A program made the translations under genes and the position numbers. A model generated the notes under the pieces. It worked only from the letters and a program-made list of their open reading frames with translations, had not been told where the DNA came from and searched no databases. DNA of 34,600 bases from UBA993 sp964436815 (lineage in GTDB: Bacteria > Bacillota > Dethiobacteria > DTU022), in the NCBI GenBank assembly GCA_964436815.1, contig CAYTER010000019.1, forward strand, positions 1 through 34,600. The letters are read 5' to 3'. Shown piece by piece: positions 23,739-32,544 of the stretch (its first letter is position 1; each line of letters starts with the position of its first letter).

Positions 23739-25142
23739 TTACGCTCCCTCTTTATTCAGTCCGGCTCTTCCCCTGAAGAGTTCGACCGAGTTAATTTTTA
23801 TGCCCAGGATACGGGCAATGTTAAACTTTGCTTCGATGCCTTTCGGTGATTTGTTCAGATCAAAGGAGCGGCCCAGACCATTCTTGGCCCGGATTTCAGC
23901 CATCAGATCAGAATCGCTCAAATCAATCGGTTTCACACCAAGTTTATCCGCTACATACTGTTTGGCTTCGTCAATCTTCATGCTCTTGGCGAGCTGCATC
24001 CGCAGAACCAGATCTCCGGCGGTGCGAATACCGCTCATGCATGATGATACGGCGTGGGCCACTTCCAGGCTGAATGTATCGCCTACGCCTATCTATAAAC
24101 CGTCGGCTTTACCGATTTCGATCAACGCTTTGTCAGCCCTGGTTACCACATCAATTGGCGGTATTTCACTCATTGGGATACCGCCTACACCCATACCCAC
24201 GTTGACATGCACCGGAATTTCAGCCGCTGCGGTGCAAGCCTTAACGAAAGTGACTGTGCGGGCAATGTTCCAGGGAAAAGTCATATTGGTGTTGGTGTTG
24301 ACCACCGCGCCGAAGATATTGGCCCCGGCCTGTGCCGCCATTTTCACCTGGTTGTGGGGATACTGGCCGGCAATTTTAGTTCCGTTATACTCGAGTTTGC
24401 CGTGCATACCGAGTACAAATTCACCTGCTGCTCCAAATTCAACCCCTAAATCCGGGTATTTCTCCTTGATTTTTTCTGTCGCCAGCAACCCGGCCAAAAA
24501 GTCGGCATCGCCGGAGGCGCCGCAGGTATCAAGGTTGATTCCGTCGGCTCCGGCTTCGAACATTTCACCTGCTACAAAAACAATGTCGCGCACGGCATGC
24601 TCAACCGCTTCTTCCTGGGCCGCCCTCGCTTCATCAATTTTGGCCAGTGGTAAGAGTTCAGACCAGTTTTCAACCGGCCCATCGGGCTTGGTATAAAGTC
24701 CAAGGTTGGGCATTGAACCGTAGAGAACAGGCATAACCGCATTGTGCTGAGCCAGTTCCATGACCGGAGTTTCGTTGTGCACAATCTGCTTTACCGCTTT
24801 ATAGCTGTAATCCATATTGCCGATGTCAACCGAATCAGCACCAAGAACCTTCTCACTGACCAGCACCGCCATGGAACGCTCCATGGCAATGTTGGCATGA
24901 TAGGTCATCTTACAACTACCGGAATCGGAGGTACTGACTACTTCACGCCCCCGCTCCACACCGACAATATTACCGGGCATGGTAATAATCTTAAAGAGGT
25001 AATCCATCTCATCCTGCGTCAGCTCGGGGATTTTACCGCGATCTGCCGCATCTTTTACGCCTTTCAGGATGTCTTCGCGGATCTCTTCGGCAGTCATGTA
25101 AATACCTGATCCGTCGCCCATCCGGGTAAAAAACTCACTCAC
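23739..25142 (-). CDS. mtbB: Dimethylamine:corrinoid methyltransferase with in-frame UAG (pyrrolysine)
   Basis: A 467-codon gene read through one internal UAG (codon 350, at 24093-24095). It transfers a methyl group from dimethylamine to the MtbC corrinoid. The N-terminus MSEFFTRMGDGSGIYMT and GMGVGGIPMSEIPPIDVVTRADKA match archaeal MtbB along their length. Directly before the UAG is KADGL and after it IGVGD; archaeal MtbB reads GVDGI-Pyl-IGVGDP there, with Pyl at 356. The total length equals that of the Methanosarcina enzyme as I recall it. The second part (GIRTAGDLVLRM, then YVADKLGV) keeps the same frame and homology, so this is not a decayed gene. GTG start at 25142 with AAAAGGAG 9 bases upstream; UAA stop. 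It leads the mtbB-mtbC operon. Confidence 0.95.
24051..24089 (-). promoter_or_regulatory. Stem-loop just 3' of the pyrrolysine codon
   Basis: On the minus strand GGCGTAGGC (24089-24081) pairs with GCCCACGCC (24059-24051), one A-C mismatch, around a 21-base loop. The stem begins 4 bases after the UAG. A PYLIS-like context element is possible; such elements are not essential in known systems. Confidence 0.45.
24093..24095 (-). other. In-frame UAG, predicted pyrrolysine codon 350 of mtbB
   Basis: CTA on the plus strand reads TAG in the mtbB frame. The flanking residues align with the pyrrolysine site of archaeal MtbB. The tRNA-Pyl and pylSBCD genes were looked for in the window and not found. 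Confidence 0.93.
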
Positions 25143-25305
25143 TTTAATACACTCCTTTTAAGTCGCTTATAAATCCTCCAGTTGTTAATCCGGTACACAA
25201 AAAAACAGCCGGCAATTAAGAATCATGCAGGCGCCGAACTAATATAACAATGCCTGTTATCTTGTAAATACTGGTAATGTACAATTATTTCAGCTCCAAC
25301 TATTG

Positions 25306-25334
25306 ATTATAATTGAAGCGTCTTTAAAGTTCAA
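25306..25334 (-). promoter_or_regulatory. Candidate promoter of mtbB-mtbC
   Basis: Minus-strand TTGAAC (25329-25334), 17-base spacer, perfect TATAAT (25306-25311). It gives a leader of about 155 bases before the GTG at 25142, ending in two ribosome-binding-like GGAG sites and containing a T7 tract near 25200; a leader-based control is possible but no known riboswitch is recognised. Confidence 0.65.
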
Positions 25335-25376
25335 TCTCCCCCAAGCTTTGAATTATTAAGGGGTAAGAAAGTCTGA

Positions 25377-26045
25377 CTAGAGAGGCTTGATCAGATCCGG
25401 CATATCGTTGGCAGGTTTATTAACCAGGCGGGAAACAGGGTATGCTTTCAACAGCTCATCCGGATAAGGCTTTAAAAGATCTTTTAGCTCTTCTCCACCT
25501 GTTTCCAGATCCAGCCAGACTTGAAAATCCTGAGGGCTGATAATAACCGGCATTCGGTTATGCAGCTCGGCTATCAGATTATTGGGCTCGGTAGTTAAGA
25601 TAGTAAAAGTTTCAATCATATTCGGCTCTTTTCCCCAGCTTTCCCAGAGTCCGGCCAGGGCAATCAATCCCGACTCTTTTCCGGTAATATAGTAGGGCTG
25701 TTTTCCACTATCTTCTTTCTTCCATTCGTAAAACCCGCTGGCTGGCACGAGTAAACGCCTTTTCTGATAAGCGTCGCGAAAAGCCGGTTTTTGAGAAGCG
25801 GTTTCTGCGCGGGCATTAATCAGTCGGCTGCCGATACTCTCATCTTTTGACCAGAACGGCACCAACCCCCATTTTAGCTCTGTCATCTCACGCCGGTGGT
25901 CAGCAGGAGAGAGTCTGACTATGGGCACCTGCTGCGACGGAGCAATATTGTAGCGCGGTTTTAACTCAAAATCAGGCAGCTGATCGAGCTCAAACAACAG
26001 TTCCAAAATATGTTTTTCTGTAGCCAGGGCAAATCTTCCGCACAT
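25377..26045 (-). CDS. SOS response-associated peptidase (SRAP/YedK/HMCES)
   Basis: A 222-residue SRAP protein, which forms a covalent DNA-protein crosslink with abasic sites in single-stranded DNA. The catalytic Cys2 is in MCGRFA after Met removal. RYNIAPSQ (about 43), NARAET (about 90), VPASGFYEWKK (about 110) and HNRMPVII (about 165, active-site His) complete the family set. Start ATG at 26045; the frame opens further up to 26147 but overlaps the MoaD-like gene. It ends in UAG with an in-frame UAA seven codons later. Third gene of the operon after the acyl-CoA synthetase and the MoaD-like gene, 13 bases away. Confidence 0.9.
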   Translation of the reverse strand: MCGRFALATEKHILELLFELDQLPDFELKPRYNIAPSQQVPIVRLSPADHRREMTELKWGLVPFWSKDESIGSRLINARAETASQKPAFRDAYQKRRLLVPASGFYEWKKEDSGKQPYYITGKESGLIALAGLWESWGKEPNMIETFTILTTEPNNLIAELHNRMPVIISPQDFQVWLDLETGGEELKDLLKPYPDELLKAYPVSRLVNKPANDMPDLIKPL

Positions 26046-26058
26046 CTTTCGCCACCTC

Positions 26059-26349
26059 TTACTTACCCTTGTTTTTAACTTCGTAAAAACCGAGATTAAA
26101 ACGATGGATGCTGGGCACGCCCGGCGGCACAAAGGCAATCCGGTCACCAGGCTGGAGAACCGTGGAAAGCGGCTTGATAACCCGGTTAATAAACACTACT
26201 TCCACGTCGTCAGGAGGAATTTCCAGCAGCCGGCATAGTTCAGCAGCAGTTACCGGTTCTTTCAAATCATAGGACATGGGAATTGGCCAATTCCGTTCAG
26301 CGAAAAGAAAATGCAACTTACCAAAGGCCAGAACATCGATCTTTGACAA
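26059..26349 (-). CDS. MoaD/ThiS-like beta-grasp protein with a C-terminal extension
   Basis: A 96-residue ubiquitin-like protein: VTAAELCRLLEIPPDDVEVVFINRVIK and LQPGDRIAFVPPGVP correspond to the MoaD fold. In MoaD the chain ends in Gly-Gly soon after the FPP segment; here it continues about 18 residues (SIHRFNLGFYEVKNKGK) and has no diglycine, so sulfur transfer of the normal kind is unlikely unless the tail is cleaved. TTG start at 26349 with AGGTGA 6 bases upstream. It lies 14 bases after the acyl-CoA synthetase gene. Function unknown. Confidence 0.7.
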   Translation of the reverse strand: MSKIDVLAFGKLHFLFAERNWPIPMSYDLKEPVTAAELCRLLEIPPDDVEVVFINRVIKPLSTVLQPGDRIAFVPPGVPSIHRFNLGFYEVKNKGK

Positions 26350-26363
26350 GGTAAATCACCTTC

Positions 26364-28508
26364 TTATTTAAAAATGATCAATGCATCAACCACGACCGGT
26401 TTATTTTCACTGATAATAATGGGATTGAGATCAATTTCTGCGATTTCCGGATGCAACAGGGCCAGATTGCCTACTGCCTGTAAAATCTCACTCAGTTTTG
26501 TTAAATCAACAGCAGGCATCCCCCGGTAAGCACCAAGCAATTCCGCGGCCCGTAGTTCCCGAGCCATCTCCCCTGCCTCATTATCAGTCAGCGGAGCCAG
26601 ACGGAAGGTTCGGTCTTTAAGCGCTTCGGCAAAGACACCTCCGAGTCCGAAAAGGACACAGGGCCCGAACGCAGGGTAATTCACCAGACCGGCCATTAAC
26701 TCGCGGTCGCCCTTAACCATTTTCGAGACTAATACCGGTATATCCTGCCCGGCAGCATTGAGTATCGCCCGGTAGGCTTCACGTACTTCATGATCGTTAG
26801 TAATTTTTAAGTGGATCAGCCCGTGGCCGGTTTTATGGGCAAATTCCGTGGAGCATCCTTTGAGGACCAGCGGATAATCCAGTTCAGCAGCAAAATTAAG
26901 CGCTTCTTCCTCCGAATAGGCTAAGCGTTCCTTGCTGATCGGTATCCCGTAAGCAGCCAGAACCTGTTTTGACGTAAACTCGTCAAGTGAATCATGACCT
27001 TCCCCCTGAGCTTTTTTGATTATTTCTGCTGCCAGGGAAGATCGTTCCGGCAACTGGGGCTGAACGTACCCGGCCCTCTGTCTGATCAGATAGTAGTGAT
27101 AAAGAGCGAGCATTGCCCGGGCTGCTTTCTCCGGACCGTCAAAAACCGGTATCCCTTTTTCCCGGTAGGCATCAGTAAAGTTGTCTTCGCGGCCGAAAAA
27201 GGAAGAAATGGCCATCGGCAAACCATGTTTTTCGGGAATTGCCAGGGCATTTGTCAAGTCGCGCTTAAACATAGCGATAAAATCATCAGGATTAATCCCG
27301 CCAAAAAGCGCTTCCACATGAGGGTAGATAGCCTTCAGAAAACCTGTGCCCATCAATCCATGCACGATCAGACCATCGATTTCACCGCTGCCCAATAGCA
27401 AATCCGGCAGGGTGTTACTGATGATTTCAGCATCCATATGAAAAGTAAGATCGATCGGGTTCCCTGCTGCACCGTGCGGAGGCAGGTATTTACGGACTTC
27501 CTGCTGCAGCTGGTCCGAAAACTCCGGGATTTCCAGCCCCCCGGCATTACAGGTGTGGGAAATGGCTGTTCCGGGCCCGCCGGAATTGGTCAATACCCCA
27601 ATCCGCTTCCCTTTAAGCGGCGGCTGGCTGGCCAGCATCCACCCCTGGTTATAAAGTTCTTCTACAGAATCAACCCGTATGATACCTGCCTGTCTGAAAA
27701 GCCCTTTATAAAGGTAATCAGGTCCGGCCAGTGCTCCGGTATGGCTCGAACCGGCCCTGGCCCCGGCAGCTGAACCGCCTACATACTGGGCAATTACCGG
27801 TTTGTGAACGGTTATTTCCCGGGCTACTTCAAGGAAGCGCCCGGCATCTTTCAACCCCTCAATATAGAGGGCGATCGCTTTGCACTGCGGATCGGAACCG
27901 AGGTATTCAAGAGCATCGATCATTCCCAGGTCGGCTTCATTGCCTACACTTACTGCCTTGGCCAGGCGGATCCCTTTCCGTTGCAGATAGGGCAGGGTCT
28001 GGGTAATATAAGTTCCACTTTGTGAAACCATACCCAAAAGCCCCGGCTTTCCGGTCAGGGGGCAGACTGTAACATTAAGGGGCAGTTCGCTGTTGATTAC
28101 TCCCATACAGTTCGGACCGAGAAATCTGATCCCATAGCGAGCGGCAACCTCTTTTAACTGCTCTTCCAACTGTTCGCCATCAGCGCCAATCTCGCGAAAA
28201 CCGGCAGTGATGATAATCGCCCTTTTCGTGCCGATTTTGCCAAAATCTTCGAGAATCCTGACCACGAGGGGTGCCGGAAGAACAAACAGTACCAGATCCG
28301 GCGCCTCCGGCAGATCAAAAGCCGAAGGATAGGCATCATAGCCGAAAACCTGCTTTTCTGTCGGGTGAATCGGGTAGAACTTGCCCGGGTAACCGTCTTT
28401 CACGATGCTCAGGGCCTGAATGGCACCCATCTTTAGCGGATTATTACCGGCGCCAACAGTAGCTATTGAACGTGGATTTAACAGTAAATGCATTGGATGT
28501 TTTTCCAA
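26364..28508 (-). CDS. ADP-forming acyl-CoA synthetase (acetate-CoA ligase type, fused subunits)
   Basis: A 714-residue fused enzyme that converts acyl-CoA, ADP and phosphate to acid, CoA and ATP (reversible). Residues about 8-100 form the CoA-binding Rossmann domain; FLGPNCMG near 130 and the H256 in SSHTGALAG, the phospho-histidine site, follow. The C-terminal 220 residues are an ATP-grasp domain (LVLKGCSTEFAHKTG, FGPCVLFGLGGVFAE, EIDLNPII). TTG start at 28508 with GGGAGG 9 bases upstream. Substrate may be acetyl-CoA or an aryl-acetyl-CoA from IorAB; this is an inference. First gene of an operon with the MoaD-like protein and SRAP. Confidence 0.9.
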   Translation of the reverse strand: MEKHPMHLLLNPRSIATVGAGNNPLKMGAIQALSIVKDGYPGKFYPIHPTEKQVFGYDAYPSAFDLPEAPDLVLFVLPAPLVVRILEDFGKIGTKRAIIITAGFREIGADGEQLEEQLKEVAARYGIRFLGPNCMGVINSELPLNVTVCPLTGKPGLLGMVSQSGTYITQTLPYLQRKGIRLAKAVSVGNEADLGMIDALEYLGSDPQCKAIALYIEGLKDAGRFLEVAREITVHKPVIAQYVGGSAAGARAGSSHTGALAGPDYLYKGLFRQAGIIRVDSVEELYNQGWMLASQPPLKGKRIGVLTNSGGPGTAISHTCNAGGLEIPEFSDQLQQEVRKYLPPHGAAGNPIDLTFHMDAEIISNTLPDLLLGSGEIDGLIVHGLMGTGFLKAIYPHVEALFGGINPDDFIAMFKRDLTNALAIPEKHGLPMAISSFFGREDNFTDAYREKGIPVFDGPEKAARAMLALYHYYLIRQRAGYVQPQLPERSSLAAEIIKKAQGEGHDSLDEFTSKQVLAAYGIPISKERLAYSEEEALNFAAELDYPLVLKGCSTEFAHKTGHGLIHLKITNDHEVREAYRAILNAAGQDIPVLVSKMVKGDRELMAGLVNYPAFGPCVLFGLGGVFAEALKDRTFRLAPLTDNEAGEMARELRAAELLGAYRGMPAVDLTKLSEILQAVGNLALLHPEIAEIDLNPIIISENKPVVVDALIIFK

Positions 28509-28638
28509 ATATTATCGCCTCCCTCTGAAATGTTCAAGAAAATTAAAGTATTTCCTGCCAATAATCATTTTTATAAAGGCAATCAGACTTGAGCGTAGAA
28601 TTAAAAACTGTCTGCAATTGTTCACTGAAGGAGCGTGT

Positions 28639-30533
28639 ATGATGAAACTGTTTGAACCGATTAAAATTGGAAACCTGAACTTAAAAAATCGGATCGCCAT
28701 GCCAGCCATGCACCACAACTATACCCCTGATGGTCTGGTTAATGAAAGGTTAATCCGTTATTACGAAGAACGAGCCCTGGGGGGAACCGGCTTAATTACC
28801 CTGGGTGGTTGCTCGATCGATCTGGTCGGCTCCGGACCAATGATGGTCGGTCTTTATGATGACCAATTTATAGAAGGGCTAAAACTGTTTACATCCAGAA
28901 TAAAAGCAGCAGGGTCAGCCGTGGCAGCCCAGCTGTACCAGGCCGGCCGTTATACCCACAGCATCATCAGCGGCCAGCAGCCGGCTGCTCCTTCTGCTTT
29001 AGCATCGCGCCTGACCCGTGAGACACCGCGCGAAATGACGCTTGAAGATATCGAAACAGTGATCGAAAGCTTCGGGGAAGCAGCCAGAAGGGCAAAAGAG
29101 GCGGGATTTGACGCCGTTGAGGCAATCGCCAGCGCCGGCTACCTGATCTGCCAGTTTTTATCGCCGCTCACCAACCAGCGTACCGATCAGTACGGCGGCT
29201 CATGGGAAAATCGCAGCCGCTTTGGGATTGAAGTAATTGAAAGAATGCGCGAGAAGGTTGGGCCTGGCTTTACGATTATAGTCAGATTGTCGGGCCATGA
29301 CTTTATGCCCGGCAGTAATACGAACCACGAAGCGGCACTATTTGCTGCCGGGCTGGAAAAAGCGGGCGTTGATTGTTTCAACGTTACCGGCGGCTGGCAT
29401 GAATCGCGGGTGCCGCAAATTACCGGAGAACTGCCGCGCGGTGGTTACGCTTACCTGGCAAGAGGAATCAAGGGAGCTGTTCAGGTTCCGGTTATGGCCA
29501 GCAACCGGATTAATGATCCACTGGTTGCTGAAGCGATCCTGCAGCATCACCTGGCCGACATTGTCAACATGGGGCGTCCGCTCCTCGCAGATGCTGAAAT
29601 GCCGAACAAAATAAAAGCCGGCGATCACGCATCAATCAGGCGCTGCATTGCCTGCAACCAGGGCTGTCTTGATATGGTTTTCACCTTCCAGGACGTTCAC
29701 TGCACAGTTAATCCGCTTGCCGGCCGGGAATATGAAGTCAAAGTAAAACCCGCTGCCGAACCAAGGCAGATCCTGGTGATTGGCGGCGGCCCTGCCGGGC
29801 TTGAAGCAGCCTATATTGCCGCCTCCAGGGGGCACAAAGTAACGCTCTGGGAAAAAGAAGCCCGGCTCGGCGGTAATTTAAGCTATGCCGCCATACCGCC
29901 GGGTAAGGAAGACTTCAGTACCCTGCTCGACTATTACGAAGAGATGCTGGATCGCTATGGAGTTAACGTGCTGCTCAATCACGAAGCCAGTGCGGAGGAG
30001 ATCATTAATGAACAAGCAGATAGCGTTGTGCTGGCCTCCGGCAGCCAGCCTTTGGCTGCGCCTTTTCCGGTCAGCAACCCTGAAATGCTCGCTACTGCCC
30101 TGCAGGTACTGGACGGGTCTGTCGTACCCGGTGAAAAAGTTGTAGTAATCGGCGGTGGGTCTGTCGGCTGCGAAACAGCAATCACGATAGCCGGTCTGGG
30201 AGCAATTTCGGCCGATATGGTCAAATTTCTGCTGGATAATGATGCGGAAACCCCGGAACGGATCAGGGAGCTGAGCAGCCGCGGTCCACGCCAGGTCACT
30301 TTAGTGGAAATGGAAAAAGGAATTGGGCGTGATATCGGGATTAGCACCCGCTGGGTAACACTCAAATGTATTGATCGAATGGGTATTGAAGTGCTGGATC
30401 AGCATACGGTTAAAGAGGTTACCAGAGACGGCGTTATAGTAGAAAAAGATGGGGAAACATCATTGGTGCCCGCCGACACCGTGGTCTTGGCCATCGGGGC
30501 GAAAGCCAATAACAGTCTTGTAGCAGAGCTCGA
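28639..30533 (+). CDS. NADH:flavin oxidoreductase, enoate / 2,4-dienoyl-CoA reductase family (3' end lost in gap)
   Basis: At least 631 residues of an old-yellow-enzyme fusion protein. Residues about 1-330 are an FMN TIM barrel (FEPIKIGNLNLKNRIAMPAM, QLYQAGRY, YGGSWENRSRF). A [4Fe-4S] motif C336-IA-C339-NQG-C343 with C355 follows, and then FAD/NAD(P)-binding Rossmann domains (VIGGGPAGLEAA near 380, VVVIGGGSVGCETA near 505). Relatives reduce enoates or dienoyl-CoA, and trimethylamine dehydrogenase shares this architecture. Start ATG at 28639 or 28642, after GAAGGAG; an ORF extending back to 28420 is antisense to the acyl-CoA synthetase. The 3' end lies in the gap at 30534. Confidence 0.85.
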
Positions 30534-30633
30534 NNNNNNNNNNNNNNNNNNNNNNNNNNNNNNNNNNNNNNNNNNNNNNNNNNNNNNNNNNNNNNNNNNN
30601 NNNNNNNNNNNNNNNNNNNNNNNNNNNNNNNNN
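30534..30633. other. Assembly gap (100 N) between two convergent genes
   Basis: A run of 100 N. It removes the 3' ends of the flavoprotein gene and of the inositol-3-phosphate synthase gene, so the real distance is unknown. Confidence 0.98.
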
Positions 30634-31723
30634 TGCCGGTGATGAAATCCTCGGTCATCTGGTAAGCCTGATGATCGGGATACTGGACCGGAGGATGTTT
30701 GGAGAAAAAGGCTGAAGGTCCTTCGAGCACCCCGCCAATCCCCCTGTCCAACGCCAGTTTGCAGCAGCGGATGGCATCAATGGTGATGCCGGCGGAGTTG
30801 GGTGAATCCTCAACGCTTAAGCGCATTTCCAGGTTAATCGGCACATTGCCGAAAATTTCCCCTTCCATGCGCAGAAAACAGACTTTGTTGTCTTTCTGCC
30901 AGGGCACATAATCACTCGGCCCAATATGAATATCACGATCGGCCAACCTCGTAACGGCAGCCGCCTGCACCGCCTCGGTCTTCGAGATACGCTTCGTAAC
31001 CAGGCGGGCCTGGTTGGTCATATTAAGAAAATCAGTGTTCCCGCCAGTGTTAAGCTGGTAGGATCGTTCCAGTTTTACGCCGCGTTTGCCGAACAGTTCC
31101 GCCAGGGCCCGGTGCACAATGGTCGCTCCCAGCTGCGATTTTATATCATCACCGATGATCGGGATCTTCTTCTCGGCAAAACGGGCCGCCCAGGCAGGAT
31201 CACTGGCGATAAAAACCGGGATATTGTTAATAAAGGCAACTCCAGCTTCAAGGGCACACTCGGCATAAAACCGGGTCGCTTCCTCCGAACCTGCCGGCAG
31301 GAAGTTAAGAAGAATTTCTGATTTTGATTCACGCAGTATTTTTACAATCTTTTCCTGATCAGCTTCCTCTTGATCAGCCATTAAAAAACTGAACTGCGGG
31401 TCATGATCGAGCATATGAGGTGAAACACCATCTAAAACCCTGCCCATCTGCACGATTACTCCGCTGACCGGCACGTCGGGGCAAAAAACTTTAGCACAGT
31501 TAGGTGGGGCAAAGATAGCTTCGCTCAAATCGCGGCCGACTTTTCGCCGGTCAATATCAAAAGCAGCGCTCACCTCCAGATCATAGGGGCGGTAACCTCC
31601 GATTGACCAGTGCATCAGCCCGATCGCGTTCTTCTCTTCAATATTTTTGTAGTAGTGAATTCCCTGGATTAGTGCGCCGGCACAATTGCCGATGCCGATT
31701 ACTGCGATGCGAATCTTTGACAT
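30634..31723 (-). CDS. Inositol-3-phosphate synthase (3' end lost in gap)
   Basis: About 363 residues of an NAD-dependent myo-inositol-1-phosphate synthase that makes inositol phosphate from glucose-6-phosphate. The NAD loop VIGIGNCAGALIQG (about 7-20), FDIDRRKVG near 60, INNIPVFIASDP near 167 and GGNTDFLNM near 219 are the family marks; the sequence resembles the actinobacterial and archaeal type. The last residues and the stop lie in the gap. Start ATG at 31723, with AAGGA upstream. The short region to the divergent MBL gene carries promoter-like TATAAT on both strands (minus-strand copy at 31779-31784). It heads an apparent inositol-glycoside gene set. Confidence 0.9.
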
Positions 31724-31835
31724 TGCCTGATTTCCTTCTTCCTGCATTTAAAGATTTCTGGCTGCAAGCCCAAAAAATATTATAACCGATTGTTCAGAAA
31801 TAGGGAAACAGTTTACATAACTGCTGCTGCTGCTG

Positions 31836-31844
31836 TGCTATAAT
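31836..31844 (+). promoter_or_regulatory. Extended -10 promoter element of the MBL gene
   Basis: TGCTATAAT is a perfect TATAAT with the TGn extension. It is preceded by five CTG triplets (31821-31835); no good -35 is at the normal distance. Confidence 0.45.
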
Positions 31845-31871
31845 CTTAAAAAGCAGATTGGAGTGGTGGAA

Positions 31872-32519
31872 ATGAGTAGCAGTTTTGTAAAAGTTGGCGC
31901 AGTAGAAGGCCTTGAAATTGAGCGCCTGGAGAGCGATCCTTTTGGCACAAACACTTACCTCCTCCTCTGTCCGGATCAAAAAGAAGCAGTGCTGATCGAT
32001 GCACCGGGTAACGCCGATCTAATTTTGGAAAGGCTAAAAGACTATAAAGTTAAGCTGATAATAATTACCCACGGTCATGCGGACCACACCATGGCCTTAG
32101 AAGAGATCAAGGATACCCTGATGGCTCCGCTTGCGGCTCACCAGGCGGACAGCACTATGCTGCCGGTAATACCTGACCAGTATCTAGAAGACGGCGATCT
32201 GCTCGAATGTGGAGGAAAACAATTAAAAGTGCTGCATACCCCCGGGCACACACCCGGCAGTATCTGTCTGCTGATTGGTAGCTATCTGCTGGCCGGTGAT
32301 ACAATCTTTCCCGGTGGTCCGGGCAAAACAGCAAACCCTGACGATTTTAAAACTATTTTTTCAGCAATTGGTAAAAAAATCCTCTGTCTGCCCGACGATA
32401 CCGTAATCCTGTCCGGTCATGGTGAATCAACTACCGTTGGCAAAGAACGAAAGCTGATCGAAAGTTTCAGCGCCGGGGCGCCAAAAGATCAGCTCTTTGG
32501 GGATGTTACCTGGGTTTAA
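31872..32519 (+). CDS. MBL-fold metallohydrolase
   Basis: A 215-residue metallo-beta-lactamase-fold protein of the glyoxalase II-like group. The metal motif THGHADH is near residue 70, with HTPGHTPGS near 125, AGDTIF near 145 and LSGHGEST near 180 as the other ligands. ATG at 31872 with GGAG 8 bases upstream. It is divergent from the inositol-3-phosphate synthase and convergent to the PIG-L deacetylase, so it is not in one transcript with them. Whether it acts in a low-molecular-weight thiol path cannot be told. Confidence 0.88.
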   Translation: MSSSFVKVGAVEGLEIERLESDPFGTNTYLLLCPDQKEAVLIDAPGNADLILERLKDYKVKLIIITHGHADHTMALEEIKDTLMAPLAAHQADSTMLPVIPDQYLEDGDLLECGGKQLKVLHTPGHTPGSICLLIGSYLLAGDTIFPGGPGKTANPDDFKTIFSAIGKKILCLPDDTVILSGHGESTTVGKERKLIESFSAGAPKDQLFGDVTWV

Positions 32520-32544
32520 AATCAAGTGATTCCTTTCAGCTTCA

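Noticed and set aside
23739..24062. A separate 107-residue gene downstream of the mtbB UAG
   Set aside because: It is the same frame and continues MtbB homology; its GTG is an internal valine codon with no ribosome binding site.
24093..24095. mtbB as a nonsense-mutated pseudogene
   Set aside because: The UAG falls exactly at the known pyrrolysine position, and no other stop or frameshift is present in 467 codons.
25143..25376. A riboswitch or T-box in the mtbB leader
   Set aside because: No cobalamin-box or T-box signature is visible; only a weak stem before a T7 tract.
28420..28638. N-terminal extension of the flavoprotein
   Set aside because: It overlaps the start of the divergent acyl-CoA synthetase gene; GAAGGAG and MKLFEPIKIG mark the true start.
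30434..30533. C-terminus of inositol-3-phosphate synthase beyond the gap
   Set aside because: The frame only reads through N; the residues after the gap are antisense to the flavoprotein.
31821..31835. Five CTG triplets as a functional microsatellite
   Set aside because: Short and non-coding; it lies in the spacer of a promoter and could change promoter spacing, but nothing here shows variation.
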